Source: Tretioscincus oriximinensis (Eukaryota; Chordata; Lepidosauria; Squamata; Gymnophthalmidae). Taken from it: a stretch of DNA of 64,000 nucleotides. The position numbers were made by a program, and so were the translations under genes. A model generated the notes under the pieces. It ran no database searches. It saw only the letters and a program-made list of their open reading frames with translations, and was not told the DNA's origin. This document shows positions 1 through 10,244 of the stretch, in pieces (position 1 is the first letter of the stretch; every line of letters starts with the position of its first letter). Location of the stretch: the NCBI GenBank assembly GCA_022410635.1, contig JAJVDF010000382.1:419252-483251 (forward strand). The letters are read 5' to 3'.

Positions 1-425
1 GCCCTCTGGTCCTAGTGTTGTGTGATAGAGAAAACATTTTTTCTCTATTCACCCTTTCCATCCCATGCATGATTTTGTACACTTCAATCAGATCGCCTCT
101 CAAACAACACCTTTCGAGGCTGAAGAGGCCGAGACGTTGCGCCTGTCTTCATAAGTGAGGTGCTCCAGACCCTTGATCATTCTTGTTGTTCTTTTCTACA
201 CCTTCTCTAGTTCCACAATATCCCTCTTGAGATGTGATGACCAGAACTGAACACAGTATTCCAAATGTGGCCTCACCACAGATTTATAAAGAGGCAAGAC
301 AACATTTGCTGAGTTGTTTTTGATTCTTTTCCTCATTATCCCCAACATGGAATTTGCTTTTTTTGTTGCTGCTGCACACTGGGTTGACACCTTCATTGAA
401 GTGTCCACTTCCAACCTTCAGCTCT
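1..425 (-). mobile_element. CR1-superfamily LINE fragment, C-terminal part of ORF2
   Basis: The minus-strand reading from about 414 to 196 contains STQCAAATKKANSMLG, then PLYKSVVRPHLEYCVQFW, then KRDIVELEKV. This is the block after the reverse-transcriptase core in CR1-superfamily LINEs. Past a frame break near 190 the match resumes toward base 1 with LGLFSLERCCLRGDLIEVY and, near the edge, NTRTRG. The element therefore runs off the left edge of the window. It is truncated at its 5' side near 425 and has at least one frameshift. No reverse-transcriptase catalytic motif is present. CR1 against a close sister clade is not resolved. Confidence 0.85.
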
Positions 426-1049
426 CAGGCTCTCTGGCAAAGAAAGCAAGATGCACCCTTCACATGGTACACACTGAGACCATGTTTCCATGTCACTGTC
501 AGAACAAATTGGCAAGCAAGACCAACTAAAGCAGGACACCTGACTGCAAATATGGGACACTGCAGAGGGATTTTTTTATTTTCTTATAGTAGCTGTCCAA
601 TTGATTTAAGTTGTTTTGACCTTTTAGCTTGCACAAGTCAAATTGCAGGATCTCACTGTAACACAGACAAAAGAAGCCCTTATAAAACTACATTAGTATT
701 CATGAATCTGACTGTTGGGATCCAATTCAGTAGAGTAAAAACGGAGCTTCAGAACTCTGAAGGATGAACTGCTTCACCAAGCAGATCTCTTCTTAATGGA
801 AATAAAAGAAGATCCACACAGAAAATCTCATTCCAAGAGGAATGCTTTGGTCTTTATTATATACGCTGTCCATAGGTAAAATAAGCAAAGGTTACATACT
901 GGTCACTAATGCATATAGTAAACATAAAGTCAAGGCAGCGTTATCCAAAGCTATTTCCAGGTCAGGAAGTGAATAAGCTAGAGAGCAAATCAAAGCACCT
1001 CCCAGTCACTCAGAGCAAAATACCAGTGAGTCACAGCAACAATATAAGT
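426..1049. other. No recognised feature
   Basis: AT-rich sequence with short open frames only. I see no repeat family, splice pattern or conserved protein here. The right end abuts the tyrosine-recombinase retroelement. Confidence 0.5.
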
Positions 1050-1164
1050 CAGCNGCAGTCGCAATTGTGGCCACGCTGGCTGTTGGTGGGGGAAGAGAGA
1101 GATTGTCTAGGAGACCGCGTCCTTCCTCTATGCCCCGGAAACGGGTGCCAGGAAGTGACACGGT

Positions 1165-1212
1165 CTCCGGCCAATGGAGGGTATAAAAACCCTTCACCAG
1201 CCGCCATCTTCC
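1165..1212 (+). promoter_or_regulatory. Retroelement promoter: CCAAT, TATA box, YY1-like site
   Basis: CCAAT lies at 1171-1175, TATAAAA at 1182-1188, and GCCGCCATCTTC at about 1200-1211, which resembles a YY1 site. The related copy has TATAAAA at 51214-51220 followed by a similar GGCTGCCATCTC block. Conservation between two diverged copies supports this as the element's promoter. Transcription itself is inferred. Confidence 0.6.
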
Positions 1213-1372
1213 TCTTCTGTCTGGATGAGCGGAGGAGGTGGTTGCACTCCTCCGCACTCGTTCAACCTCGCGGTGGCCATTTTATTGACCGTGTGGTCCC
1301 CTTCTTACGGACAGAAAACAGTCCTGCTGCTGCTGCTGAGCCTCGGAGATGGAAATGACACTTAAATTGGAG

Positions 1373-2597
1373 GTGAGCTAGTCAAGGTTCTAGGCAAGGC
1401 TTGAAAAGCCCTTCCAAAGCAGGCGGGCAGCCAGGAAGGGCACTGGGAGAGTGCCGAGTGCCGAGTGGTGGGAACGGGGTTACGGGCCTTCCCTCCTTTG
1501 GCTATTAAGTGGCTCCTTAGGTGCAGTGCATTGCACCCATAAGGGTCTTTTCACTTAGAGTCATGGAGGGAGCCCTGGGAGCGCTTTCTCCTTCTTTGCA
1601 GCCAGCTCNGTTTTAGCCCAACGCGCCGCCCCCTTTTTTCCCACGGTGAGGATCAGGTCTCCCTGGCAATTCCCCTCCCCTTTTAACAAGCACCCATTTC
1701 CTGCGCAGTGCACAGGGGCTTAGGAGCGAAGTGACTGCCGTTATAAGGGTGCTGCCGCCATAGAGTTGCTATACAAGGGGCTTGGGGCCTGGTTTATTCA
1801 CTCTCAGGATACATAAGCCGGGTCTTGAAAGCATTTAGCTGCAGTCACACAGCAGAATATTTTTTTTTTTTGGGGGGGGGGACACTGGTTTTTATCTGTT
1901 AAAGTGCTGGTGTATTTTAAGACTTGGCATTTCATACACCCTAGATAGCAATAGTGTTGGGCACTATAAGGCTACCATAAAGGCGCCTGCCATAAAGTCT
2001 TGTGCATAGTTAAAGGTGCAGGATAGGGCTGGCACCCAGGTGCTGCTCATAAATTCTCATGCCTGAATTCTTATACATACAATTAAGAGTCTGATATCAA
2101 AGTGCTGGTGCAATATAGGGCTGTACCTGAGGCCCTGCCATACATTCTTGGGCCTTCATGCTCGGAAATTTACTGAAGGTTTGATATTAAAGTGCTGGTG
2201 TAATACAGGGCAGGCAGCTAAGGGCCTGTCTTTTGTTATCTTATACTTGAATTCTCATACATACATATTACTACATTGCTTGTGCAATATAGGGCAGGCA
2301 CCTAGGGGCCTGCTGTACACTTCTTATACCAAAATTCTCATACACATAATAAAGTGTTTAATGCCAAGGTGCTTGTGCAATAAGTGCTGGTGCAATATAG
2401 GGCAGGCACCAAATGGCTTGCCCTAAATTCTTGTACCTAAATTCTCGGACACTTACTACAATACTCAATACTAAAGTGCCTGTGCAGTATTCTGCTACGT
2501 AACTCAAAGTACATAATTCTCTCTTACGGCAGAGAGTCCCCTTCATCTGTCAGAGAGCAATAACAGATAACAAAAATTTGTTTTTCTTTCATTGCAG
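1373..2597 (+). other. Putative 5' intron of the retroelement
   Basis: A donor-like GGAG/GTGAGC is at 1371-1378. An acceptor-like pyrimidine run, TTTTTCTTTCATTGCAG, ends at 2597. The interval is non-coding and contains the ~90-100 bp tandem repeat. Gag-like coding begins about 170 bp after the acceptor. Splicing is an inference from the two motifs and the layout. Confidence 0.35.
1900..2510 (+). repeat. Degenerate tandem repeat, ~90-100 bp unit, about six copies
   Basis: Each unit carries AAGTGCTGGTGCAATATAGG or a variant, then GGCAGGCACC..GGGCCTGCC, then TTCTTATACCTGAATTCTCA. Starts recur near 1902, 2099, 2189, 2276, 2369 and 2475. The array sits inside the intron-like 5' part of the retroelement and is absent from the short relative at 51 kb. 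Confidence 0.75.
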
Positions 2598-2763
2598 CCT
2601 CTTGAGGGACTGACTACTGATATCACAGCAAGTGGTAATATGAAGGGCCAACCCCTAATTTCTTTAATGATGCTTAGGAGTCCCTGCTAAGGGGAGAGGC
2701 AGTGGAACAGCCAGATAGGATGCGAATGCCAGGCCTAGTTCCAATGCACCTCGACCTGCTCTG

Positions 2764-3590
2764 GTGGGTCCACCTACCCTTCCTGTTCCAACAACTAATG
2801 AGTCCCCACTTCATACCTGGCTTTTGTCACCCCCTAATCAGGACAATGGGATAGCTGAAATTAGATCCGAGATCAGGGAGTCTATTGGTCACCTGGCTGC
2901 TATCATGCAGGAACTGGTTAACTTGAAAAGGGCAGCTTCTTCCCCAGCTCCAGTCCAGGAGGCTACCAACTCAGCAACAACAGCAGATGTGACACCACTA
3001 GGTCCCATAGAGGGAGCAGCTGAGGCAAGCACCAGCAGGAATATGGATGAGCATGACAATGTTGGAAGGGGCCAGTGGTGCCATCGACGTAGGAGGNATT
3101 CCAGTTCCTCAGGTAGAAATTCTTCCTCTTCTTCATCCAGGGAGCAGGAAGGGGGTCACAGGTCATACTGGCAAGCAAGGGCACTGGTCTCAGGCATGCC
3201 AAAATGGCTAATAAAATGTCAGATGGAGGTCACGTCCCCATCACTCATAGATACATCAGAGGGGGCTGCTCAGATAGAACCTGGGGCTACTGCTGGTCCC
3301 CCAGGATCACACTTGCCTTGTAAACTAAGGAACATAAGTCCTGGATGGNCATTATGTTAATATCTTCTGCATGGCCAAACAGGACATCCCCAAAACATAC
3401 ACAGGAAAACGTAAAAGATTGGGTAGAATTACCCCTGTCGACAGGAATTGGGATAATTGGGTATCATGCCTTTCCTAATTTTCCAGGATAATCTTGGCTG
3501 CATTCCTGAAAAGGGCTTGGCAGCTTTTCGGCCACATGAACAATGTGGCCAGGATGAGCAGACAGCCTTAGACTATATGTCTTTGTACTT
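2764..3590 (+). pseudogene. Gag-like ORF remnant of the tyrosine-recombinase retroelement
   Basis: The first frame (2764-3360) reads a Pro/Ser-rich head, then EIRESIGHLAAIMQELVNL, a predicted amphipathic helix, then a Ser/Arg-rich tract (RRRXSSSSGRNSSSSSSR) and GMPKWLIKCQ. A frame change near 3340 is needed to continue into YVNIFCMAKQDIPKTYTGKR and NWDNWVSCLS. The layout fits the first ORF of DIRS/Ngaro elements, which encodes the particle protein. Assignment as gag rests on position and composition rather than a diagnostic motif. At least two frame changes break it, and the sequence jumps to the RNase H end at about 3600, implying an internal deletion. Confidence 0.6.
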
Positions 3591-3599
3591 ATATGTCTT

Positions 3600-3700
3600 A
3601 CAGAGATAACATCAATTTCATTTCTGTCCACATTCCTGGTGTTGATAACAACTTGGCCGATGCTTTGTCTTGACAGCAATGGGATCAGTTCTCCCAGCTG
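3600..3700 (+). pseudogene. C-terminal end of RNase H, all that remains of the pol domain
   Basis: The reading DNINFISVHIPGVDNNLADALS followed by a stop, then QQWDQFSQLALEA, is the hallmark end of the RNase H domain in DIRS/Ngaro and gypsy-type elements (HIPG.xN..ADALS). The stop after ADALS is a mutation within the expected reading frame. No reverse-transcriptase motif is present upstream, so a deletion of roughly the whole reverse transcriptase lies at about 3590-3600. Confidence 0.75.
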
Positions 3701-3865
3701 GCCCTGGAGGCCACCAACCAACCGGAGGAATTCCCAGCAAACCTATGGGAATATTTAATCTCACAGGGAGTTTGAAATTCACTTGGACCTTCTACACAGG
3801 CTGCATATTACAGTGCCTTTGCCACTTTTTCACACTTCACATGGGGAATTTACAACCTTTGCAGG

Positions 3866-4640
3866 GGGCAAAACACTGAGTGGACAGTACTGATGTACCT
3901 CGCCACCTTCAGGCATCAGGGTGGGTGCCCCAAACCATCAGAATACACCTGGCTGCCATTCAATTTTTCGCAAATCTGATGGGCTATCTGCAGGCATGTG
4001 GCACCTTCTTAGCCAGGAGGGCGGTCATGGAATGGTCCAGAGAACCAACACCACCAGGGATAGAAGACACCCAGTGTTGTATCCCACCCTGGCTCAGATT
4101 GTTACCACTCTCCCTAGCATTTGTGACAATAGTTATGAGCACCCTTTTCTCTCATGTTTTTCGGTGCTTTTGGGCCGGGCAATATCATTTCAGTGGCAAG
4201 GACTGNTGGCCCTGCCACAGTCCAGCATCAAGATATCTCCCTGGGTAACTCTGGCCTTGTCATCTTCCTTAGGCACTCAAAGATGGATCTGGAAGGGTGT
4301 GGGGCCCAAACGCACCTCTCTCCGATGGCTGGGCCAAGCCCCTGTCCAGTACAGGACACGGCCCAATTCAAGGCAATAAGACCCAGCTGCCCTGGCCCCT
4401 TTTTGATTCACAGGGATGGCTCCTACTGTCCAGATTTCAGGCCTTGACGATTTTCAGGCTGGCCTTGAGATGGCTGGGTTTACCATCAAGGAATTTTGCC
4501 TTGCAGTCGTTTTGTATTGGGGCTGCCTCCTTAGCAGTTGCCCACAGTGTGCCTGGAGAGGGGATTCAGGCCATAGGAAGATGGTGCTCACATGCTTACC
4601 AAGGCTACATAAGGTTGACATTAATATGTTACAGTACACT
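3866..4640 (+). pseudogene. Tyrosine recombinase of the retroelement, frameshifted and catalytically broken
   Basis: Four frame segments carry the fold in order. First is SGWVPQTIRIHLAAIQFFAN (core-binding part, ~3915-3975). Next are TLAQIVTTLPSICDNSYE (~4090-4140) and FFGAFGPGNIISVART (~4155-4203), then GLVIFLRHSKMDLEG (~4252-4296). Last is LQSFCIGAASLAVAHSVPGE with IQAIGRWCSHAYQGYIR (~4498-4613). The family needs an Arg in the first box, a His-x-x-Arg pair and a final Tyr. Here the first box reads GAFGPG with no Arg, and the pair reads QSFC, so both residues are lost. Tyr is retained in the final block. The enzyme would integrate circular element DNA; this copy cannot. Confidence 0.85.
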
Positions 4641-4674
4641 GCATTACTTAGCTGACGCTGCCTGTTGTTTTGTT

Positions 4675-5241
4675 TTGTCATTATTAGGAACTACGCACCA
4701 GGTTTGGATAGAGGGACACAGCATCATGTATTGGGCCGGACATTTTGTTGGATGCAAAACCTGATCCTGTCGCTGGGGACAAGAGTCCATTGGATGGGGC
4801 ACCACGATGCGCTGGCATGAGTTATGTCCCCTGTTACACAGTGGTGTGGAGTGCTGGGGAGCTCCAGAGGCTATTGTGCTACAGTTGAGGGAGAACGACA
4901 TGGCTGAAATAAAATGAATCCAGTTGCTGTGCCTCATCCTGGATGACTTAAACTGGCTGGCAGTCTTGATGCCCAACACAAAGTTGTACTGGTCCCAGTT
5001 GCCGTTTCCTTTAACGTGGAGTGGTGCTGCTGACCCCAACCAGGTGAATCACTTTAGGCAAAGGATAAACACCAAGATTGTGCATAAGATGACACGGATG
5101 GGCGGTGTGGCAGTATGGCACAAGGCTTTCAACTACAAAGCTACCACTTTATTCAGACCTGACAGAGTCCACATTTCGGAGGCTGGCATGCTGGTATGGC
5201 TTGAGAAAGTTCAAGAAGCTTTGTTGGAATGGCTAATATAG
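4675..5241 (+). pseudogene. SGNH-hydrolase domain of the retroelement
   Basis: One frame runs from about 4690 to the stop at 5239-5241, broken only by TGA at 4762-4764 and 4915-4917. Block I reads VWIEGHSIMYWAGHF, with Ser in Gly-His-Ser where GDSL enzymes have Gly-Asp-Ser. Block III reads LQLRENDMAE and retains Asn. Block V reads RPDRVHISEAG and retains the Asp-x-x-His pair. All four SGNH signature positions are therefore recognisable, unlike in the recombinase. A pyrimidine-rich run ending in TTATTAG at 4687 resembles a splice acceptor just before the domain. Such hydrolases are esterase-like; the role in the retroelement life cycle is not established. Both stops are TGA, which could arise from CpG decay of CGA. 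Confidence 0.8.
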
Positions 5242-5724
5242 AAGGAAGTGTCTGTGGAGAGCAGGATTGCTCTAGTGGCATTGGTGCAGCTTGGCGGGCC
5301 TGAGGAGTCAAGAAAACCTGGAGGCAGGTATCCACATGACTACCTCATAGCTTGGGGACCCTTCTTAAAAAGATTCTGAACTTGTGTGCTACCTTTGGGG
5401 ACAGGTAGATTGAGCACAAGTTTGGAGTAATTGAGGTGGGCCGTACACAGGATGGATTCTTGAAGGCCCACACAAGCCTCTTTGATCCTGTGGCAAGGAC
5501 CCACAGAATGGGTGGTTGGTGGTGCTGCCAGGCAGCTCAGACACCTAGATCAGGGAGGGCTGACCTGTTGAGTGAGGGCAGCTCAGGTCCAAGGAGTCTA
5601 TCGCAAGGCCCGAGCTGAGCAGCTTCTATGGATGGGCTGCCTTGCTGAGCAGAGCAGATACCCTGGTGGTGCCCGGTCCTGTGGCCCTGTTGGTTGCAGG
5701 TCAGGCCAGGTGGCTGACATGGGC

Positions 5725-5825
5725 CAGCAGGAGGAAGGTCAGGCCGGGTGGCTGACCCCAGGTAGGTCTGGCCNAGTGGCTGACCATGGACAAGTCAGGC
5801 TGGATGACTGACCAGGGCCAACTGC
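5725..5825 (+). repeat. Short GGCTGAC-type repeats in the retroelement 3' region
   Basis: AGGCCAGGTGGCTGACATGG, AGGCCGGGTGGCTGACCCCA and two weaker variants occur at roughly 30-35 bp spacing. The 51-kb relative carries the same motif at about 51801-51860, so it belongs to the family's 3' end. Confidence 0.7.
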
Positions 5826-5995
5826 CAAGCCGCTGCACCTGCCACACTCCTACTCAAGCCATGGCCTATTTCTCTCCACTTCTGGGTATTGTAAGCACTT
5901 GATATGTTGATATTAAGTTTTGGGGTTGTGTTATTGTCANGCATTGGCGTTAGGTTTTTTTGGCTATTGTTAATAAATTAGTAAACATTCATGTT

Positions 5996-6477
5996 CACTT
6001 GATTCAGTTTGTGGTCTCCCATTCCTTTCCTCCATGGCAACTTTGTAACTAGGTATACACAAAAAGCAAAAGTTACATAGACATAACAATAACAGTTTCC
6101 CATGGGAACTAAAAAGCAAGTGAGATATGAAAATTATCTTCACCTAGCTGGCAATAAATTTGCCCAAACTGGAATATGCCAACAGACTGGGTCTAGAGAA
6201 ATGATACTCATGGTGCCTGAATTCTCCTGAGCAGGCCTCATTCCATACCTGTGTAGACATGCCCTGAGACTTTATAAATAATGTAATAGTCAATAAGCAT
6301 CAAGTTCAATGTCCTCACTTTCACTTGCATACTGGCTTATAGGTTCACTCAAAGGTTGGTTTACCTCATGTATGTTTGGGTTCCCAAAAATATATCTTTC
6401 TTTTTCCATCCAGAGTGATGGTTGAGCAGAACTCACAAGAGGAATATATCTAGAGGAAATCCTTCCACAGAATGCTA
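5996..6477. other. No recognised feature
   Basis: AT-rich single-copy-looking sequence between the retroelement and an L2-type tail. Confidence 0.5.
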
Positions 6478-6600
6478 TCGTCTATTATTTTATTTATTTA
6501 CTTATTTATTTACATTTATATTCTGCCCTATACCCAAAGGTTTCAGGGCAGATCACAGTTTAAAAGAATCATAAAAATAGTTAAAATAGGACATTTAAAA
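6478..6600 (-). mobile_element. L2-type LINE/SINE 3' tail
   Basis: A (TTTA)n run is followed by TATATTCTGCCCTATACCCA and AAGGTTTCAGGGCAGATCAC. The same module occurs at 11322, 29565 and 38018, where the last copy is joined to a LINE ORF2 C-terminus. Read on the minus strand it ends in (TAAA)n. Confidence 0.65.
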
Positions 6601-8202
6601 ATAATAACTGTGCCTGCAAGAAGAGGGGATAATTGGCTCAGCCAAAGGCAAAGGATGATACACGAGCCTACAGTCACTGAAGCAATAGCATGGAAATAGA
6701 GTTAAGGGTGATTTTGAAGCAGGAAATTTGCAGTATGATATTTGGGGGGAAGGAGGAGGAAAGGGCTTTTGGAATTCAAAGTGCTGTCATAATTTAGTGG
6801 TGACTATTATTTTATCAAGGTTTTGGTCACGCACATGCTTTTCAAACCATTTTCAAACCCAAAGAATTGGGCTAAACAATTAAAAAATATTTTTTCGCTT
6901 TTCTGACCAGTTCTAAACCAGCTTTTCTGCTTTAATGCAGTTCTTTAGAACTGAGGATTTTTGAAAGCACAGGTCCTAAATGTTGTAAAGCATAACTGTA
7001 ATAGGCAGAATAAATACATCAGTATCAAATGTTTCTTTGCTCTGACATGCATTTTGCACTGGGGCTGCGTCTTCATTGTACAACAAAGGCATTCAAGGCA
7101 GCCAGATTCCATCTCAGTAACCGAGTTCAGTTGCCAAACTTCTGCTGAAGGTGCTTTCCACTGCTTAATGGAGATGCAGCCTGAAACTATTTTTGCAAAT
7201 TCCTATGTTCTAACCAAACACTGATTCACATACCATTTAAAAGAATGTGGGATTGAATGTCTACACCATAAATAAACTTGGTAGCAATGGAATGATAGCT
7301 TTTGATATTTCCCTTGATGGCTCTCCAGTGAGAAGCTCTTGCCATAGGAGATACTTCATCTGTGAGTTAATGGCCTTTTCATAATTCAGTAACCACTTTT
7401 TTCTTCTATACTACAAGGTGGTATACAAATCTCACACACCCTCTGCATTGCCCACCCAATCCCTTACAGGACATACACCATTAGTATACTAATGAACATC
7501 TTCATCATTACGTCCCCTTGTTCGGTACTTCAGTTGTTATGCAAAGTTGCCATCTGTACACAGCATAACTGATTCATGCAGGCATGGTCTTCTATAGGCA
7601 ACAAGCTCATACTATATGGAGGCAATTAGTACCTAAAGTTCTACTGTGATTTTTGTATTCTTAACCTATCTCTTAGCAATTGCTGATGTATGCCCCATGC
7701 CTATGTGTCATTTATTATTAAATCTCATGTAGTTCTTCCAGAATTAAAGGTCCACATATGACTTCAAAAGAACAGTTTCTTCAATGAAGTGAAAAATAAC
7801 CATACTGCTATGACATATTCTTGCATGATTCCCATCCAATTAATTATTAGAGAATAGCTCCCAACTTCCACTAATTGTTTAAAATGCTGGTGTTCCATCA
7901 TCCTTGCCTGATAGTGACTGTGTGGACAACTGTTTCCATCGTTAGATGTGATTAACNTTATTTATACATTAATAATATATTCTTCTCCTATTCTATCCTG
8001 TCTTGCTCCGATGGGCCCTGTAAATACAACTGATTTTTATCTCCATTTGTCAGTTGGAATACATAAAGAGGGTGTGAGAGGGAAAATCAAAGGCAACGGA
8101 AACAATCTCTGCAGGTATAATGTATGGATCCACATGTTAAGAGGTGAACATCCTAAATGAAAATACTTGGCTGACCCTGGTATTATGTATTCACTCCACA
8201 AT
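6601..8202. other. No recognised feature
   Basis: AT-rich sequence, short open frames only, no family recognised. Confidence 0.5.
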
Positions 8203-8318
8203 ATTCAGATACAGTATTCCAGGGAAATGAGGGAAGCATAGATATTCTGGAATATTCATGCTTTTTTCTAGAATATCCAATGATATTAGAACAAATAGGT
8301 GTTGTCTGGATCTAGCCT
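8203..8318. repeat. MITE-like fragment related to 43496-43635
   Basis: It shares, in order, ATTCCAGG, TCTGGAATATTCATG, TAGAATATCC, GATATTAGAACAAATA and GTCTGGAT with the copy at 43.5 kb. That copy has inverted ends (GCTGCAT..GATG). Here the left end is degraded. Confidence 0.55.
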
Positions 8319-8522
8319 TTGTCTCTCTGTCCTTCACCAACTCTTGACAAGAAGATTTACTTCCCATTCTATCAATTCTGACTTTCCTCCTGGCAATGCG
8401 TTAGGTTAATCCAAGCATAAACAATCATATTATCTTGCTAAGGAAAGAGATTGATGATAAAACTAGTGGAATAACCTGTTGCCTGTGTTGACTGCAACGG
8501 GAAACTTGTAGGCTCATCCTTT

Positions 8523-8677
8523 NNNNNNNNNNNNNNNNNNNNNNNNNNNNNNNNNNNNNNNNNNNNNNNNNNNNNNNNNNNNNNNNNNNNNNNNNNNNNN
8601 NNNNNNNNNNNNNNNNNNNNNNNNNNNNNNNNNNNNNNNNNNNNNNNNNNNNNNNNNNNNNNNNNNNNNNNNNNNNN
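8523..8677. other. Assembly gap (155 N)
   Basis: Continuous N run. The sequence to its right is a ~96-101 bp tandem repeat, so the gap probably marks collapsed repeat sequence. Confidence 0.95.
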
Positions 8678-8699
8678 CCTTTCTGCCTCATCTTTACCT

Positions 8700-8955
8700 G
8701 CGGAGGCAGTATGTGGTGAACCAACCCCAGCAGCACTGGAAGGGAGTCAGAAGCCAAGCAGAATCTGTGCCAGTCTCACCCCCCCCCCCCCTTCCAGTAT
8801 GGCGGTGGGTAGTAAATCAACCCCTGCCAAACTAGAAGCGGCTAAGAAGCCCCAGCACCCAGGCAAAGTCCCTGATGAAGTGAGCTGAGTTTTGGCACAC
8901 TTTCAAGTGGGTGGCAAAACAACCCTTGTCATGATAGAAGAGGGTGAGAAATCAC
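8700..8955 (+). repeat. Degenerate tandem repeat, ~96-101 bp unit, three visible units
   Basis: Units start near 8711, 8807 and 8908. They share an AACCAACCCC-like block, then an ACTGGAAG/ACTAGAAG block, then AGAAGCC or AGAAATC. A run of C lies inside unit one (about 8779-8792). The array borders the assembly gap. Confidence 0.55.
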
Positions 8956-9129
8956 ATTATCCTGGCCCAATCTTTGCTGGTTCAAAAGGGGTTCTTGCCC
9001 CNTTTCCAGTGTTATAGTAGTGATAATAAAGTGAAGGTTGATAATAGTGTGCACAAAAAATACACAGAAGATCCTAAATAACTTCAAAGTGTTATACACT
9101 ACAAACCTGCCTTTAACCCACATAATCTT

Positions 9130-9204
9130 TCTTCAGTCCTGAGGAACTGGACTAAAGGAGGGAAAATGTTTTCCTGGTTTAGTCCAGTTCTTCAGAACTG
9201 AAGA
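9130..9204. repeat. Short palindrome (hairpin-forming)
   Basis: TCTTCAGTCCTGAGGAACTG at the left pairs with CAGTTCTTCAGAACTGAAGA at the right, around a loop of about 20 bp. The stem also includes GGACTAAA/TTTAGTCC. It may be a very short foldback element. Confidence 0.5.
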
Positions 9205-10244
9205 TGGATTAAAAGTGTCAAAAGTGCACCAAAAAGACAAATTCCTATGACAAATTCATACACCACAGTTTGTTGAGGGATAATGTAGCATTAGATTGAA
9301 AATGTTACATTATCTTCCCTATCCACAACAGAAGACTTTTTCATATTTACTTTCTTAAAATATCAGGAACAAAACATACAAAATGTTTTGATTTTCTTCC
9401 CAGTGCACTCTTTACAAGGGACTAGCAGGAACCTGGAAATTCTTCACTGGGTCAGGACAGAATAAAAGCAATACTTCTCATCAGCAATATTTAAGATTGG
9501 TAGTGGAAAATCAAGGTTAATACTATTTTGTTCATGTCTAACTGGAAACTATCAGGAGCACCACAAGGTAGCTGAAAACTGCTGATGCATTTAAGAAGCT
9601 GTCACCAGGTTAGAGAGAAGTGGAAGGCTACAGCCTATTTGTGAAAGGAAAATCACAGTTGTCTGAATACTTATCTCTGCAAGGTTGGCAGGAGCATGGG
9701 AAATTACTGAGCATGGACGTATTCTCCTTGGAATCTTTATCAGTAAAATGCACATTTCATTCTTTAGGGAGAAATCACTGGTGTGAATTCTTCAGAACTG
9801 AAATGCGATACTGTGGTTTACAAGCAGGGAGTTCATGCTGGCATTTATCCTATGTGTAATTAGAAGGCTAAATTAAACACAATTATGGCAACATGGGTGA
9901 AAAATAACAGATCTGGTGCTCTGTAGTGTAAAGCTTGTCTGCTCTGTGTGCATTTGTGTACGTGCGCATGTATTTATAGAGAANAGGTTGCAAAATAATA
10001 AATTGGAAATCAGTCACAGGCAGCCTCAAAACATCTGAAATAGAATCATACTGGCTTACTAAAAGAAGAAGGAAGAACGGACATTATCTTTTTTAATAAT
10101 GTACCATTATTTATTTATCTTTTAAAAGATACTGAAAAATAATGAATAACTTCATTTATATTAGGTAAAGATCTTTTTAAACGATTTAAAAAATAATCTA
10201 ATTAAAAAGCAGTGTATATCCAAATATTTCCTTTTACCCTTCTG
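9205..10244. other. No recognised feature
   Basis: AT-rich with short open frames and no recognised repeat. Confidence 0.5.

Larger units (their letters stand above)
1050..5995 (+). mobile_element. Degraded DIRS/Ngaro-like tyrosine-recombinase retrotransposon with SGNH hydrolase
   Basis: The order of parts is: CCAAT/TATA promoter (~1170-1190), an intron-like 5' region with a tandem repeat, gag-like remnants (2764-3590), the last ~20 residues of RNase H (3600-3680), a tyrosine recombinase (~3866-4640), an SGNH hydrolase domain (~4675-5241) and a long non-coding 3' region with GGCTGAC repeats. Recombinase in place of a DDE integrase marks the DIRS order; a hydrolase after the recombinase is known in vertebrate Ngaro-type elements. 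The reverse transcriptase and most of RNase H are missing: gag jumps to the RNase H end near 3600. Several frameshifts and stops show it is dead. The ends are set by comparison with the related copy at 51083-52008. Terminal split repeats were not identified. Confidence 0.85.

Noticed and set aside
909..1358. Overlapping frames on both strands at the retroelement start
   Set aside because: The region is the GC-rich promoter and leader; the frames have no recognisable protein and cross the TATA box.
1900..2510. Regular repeats considered as a CRISPR array
   Set aside because: Units are ~90-100 bp, diverged and without unique spacers, in a vertebrate retroelement; this is a minisatellite.
4614..4687. 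Possible intron between recombinase and hydrolase (donor AAG/GTTGAC, acceptor TTATTAG)
   Set aside because: Joining the proposed exons does not enter the hydrolase frame and the donor is weak; kept only as an acceptor-like motif.
4644..5039. Minus-strand 131-codon frame
   Set aside because: Antisense shadow of the SGNH hydrolase domain.
8425..8757. Minus-strand 110-codon frame
   Set aside because: Half of it is the N gap; it is open only because N codons cannot be stops.
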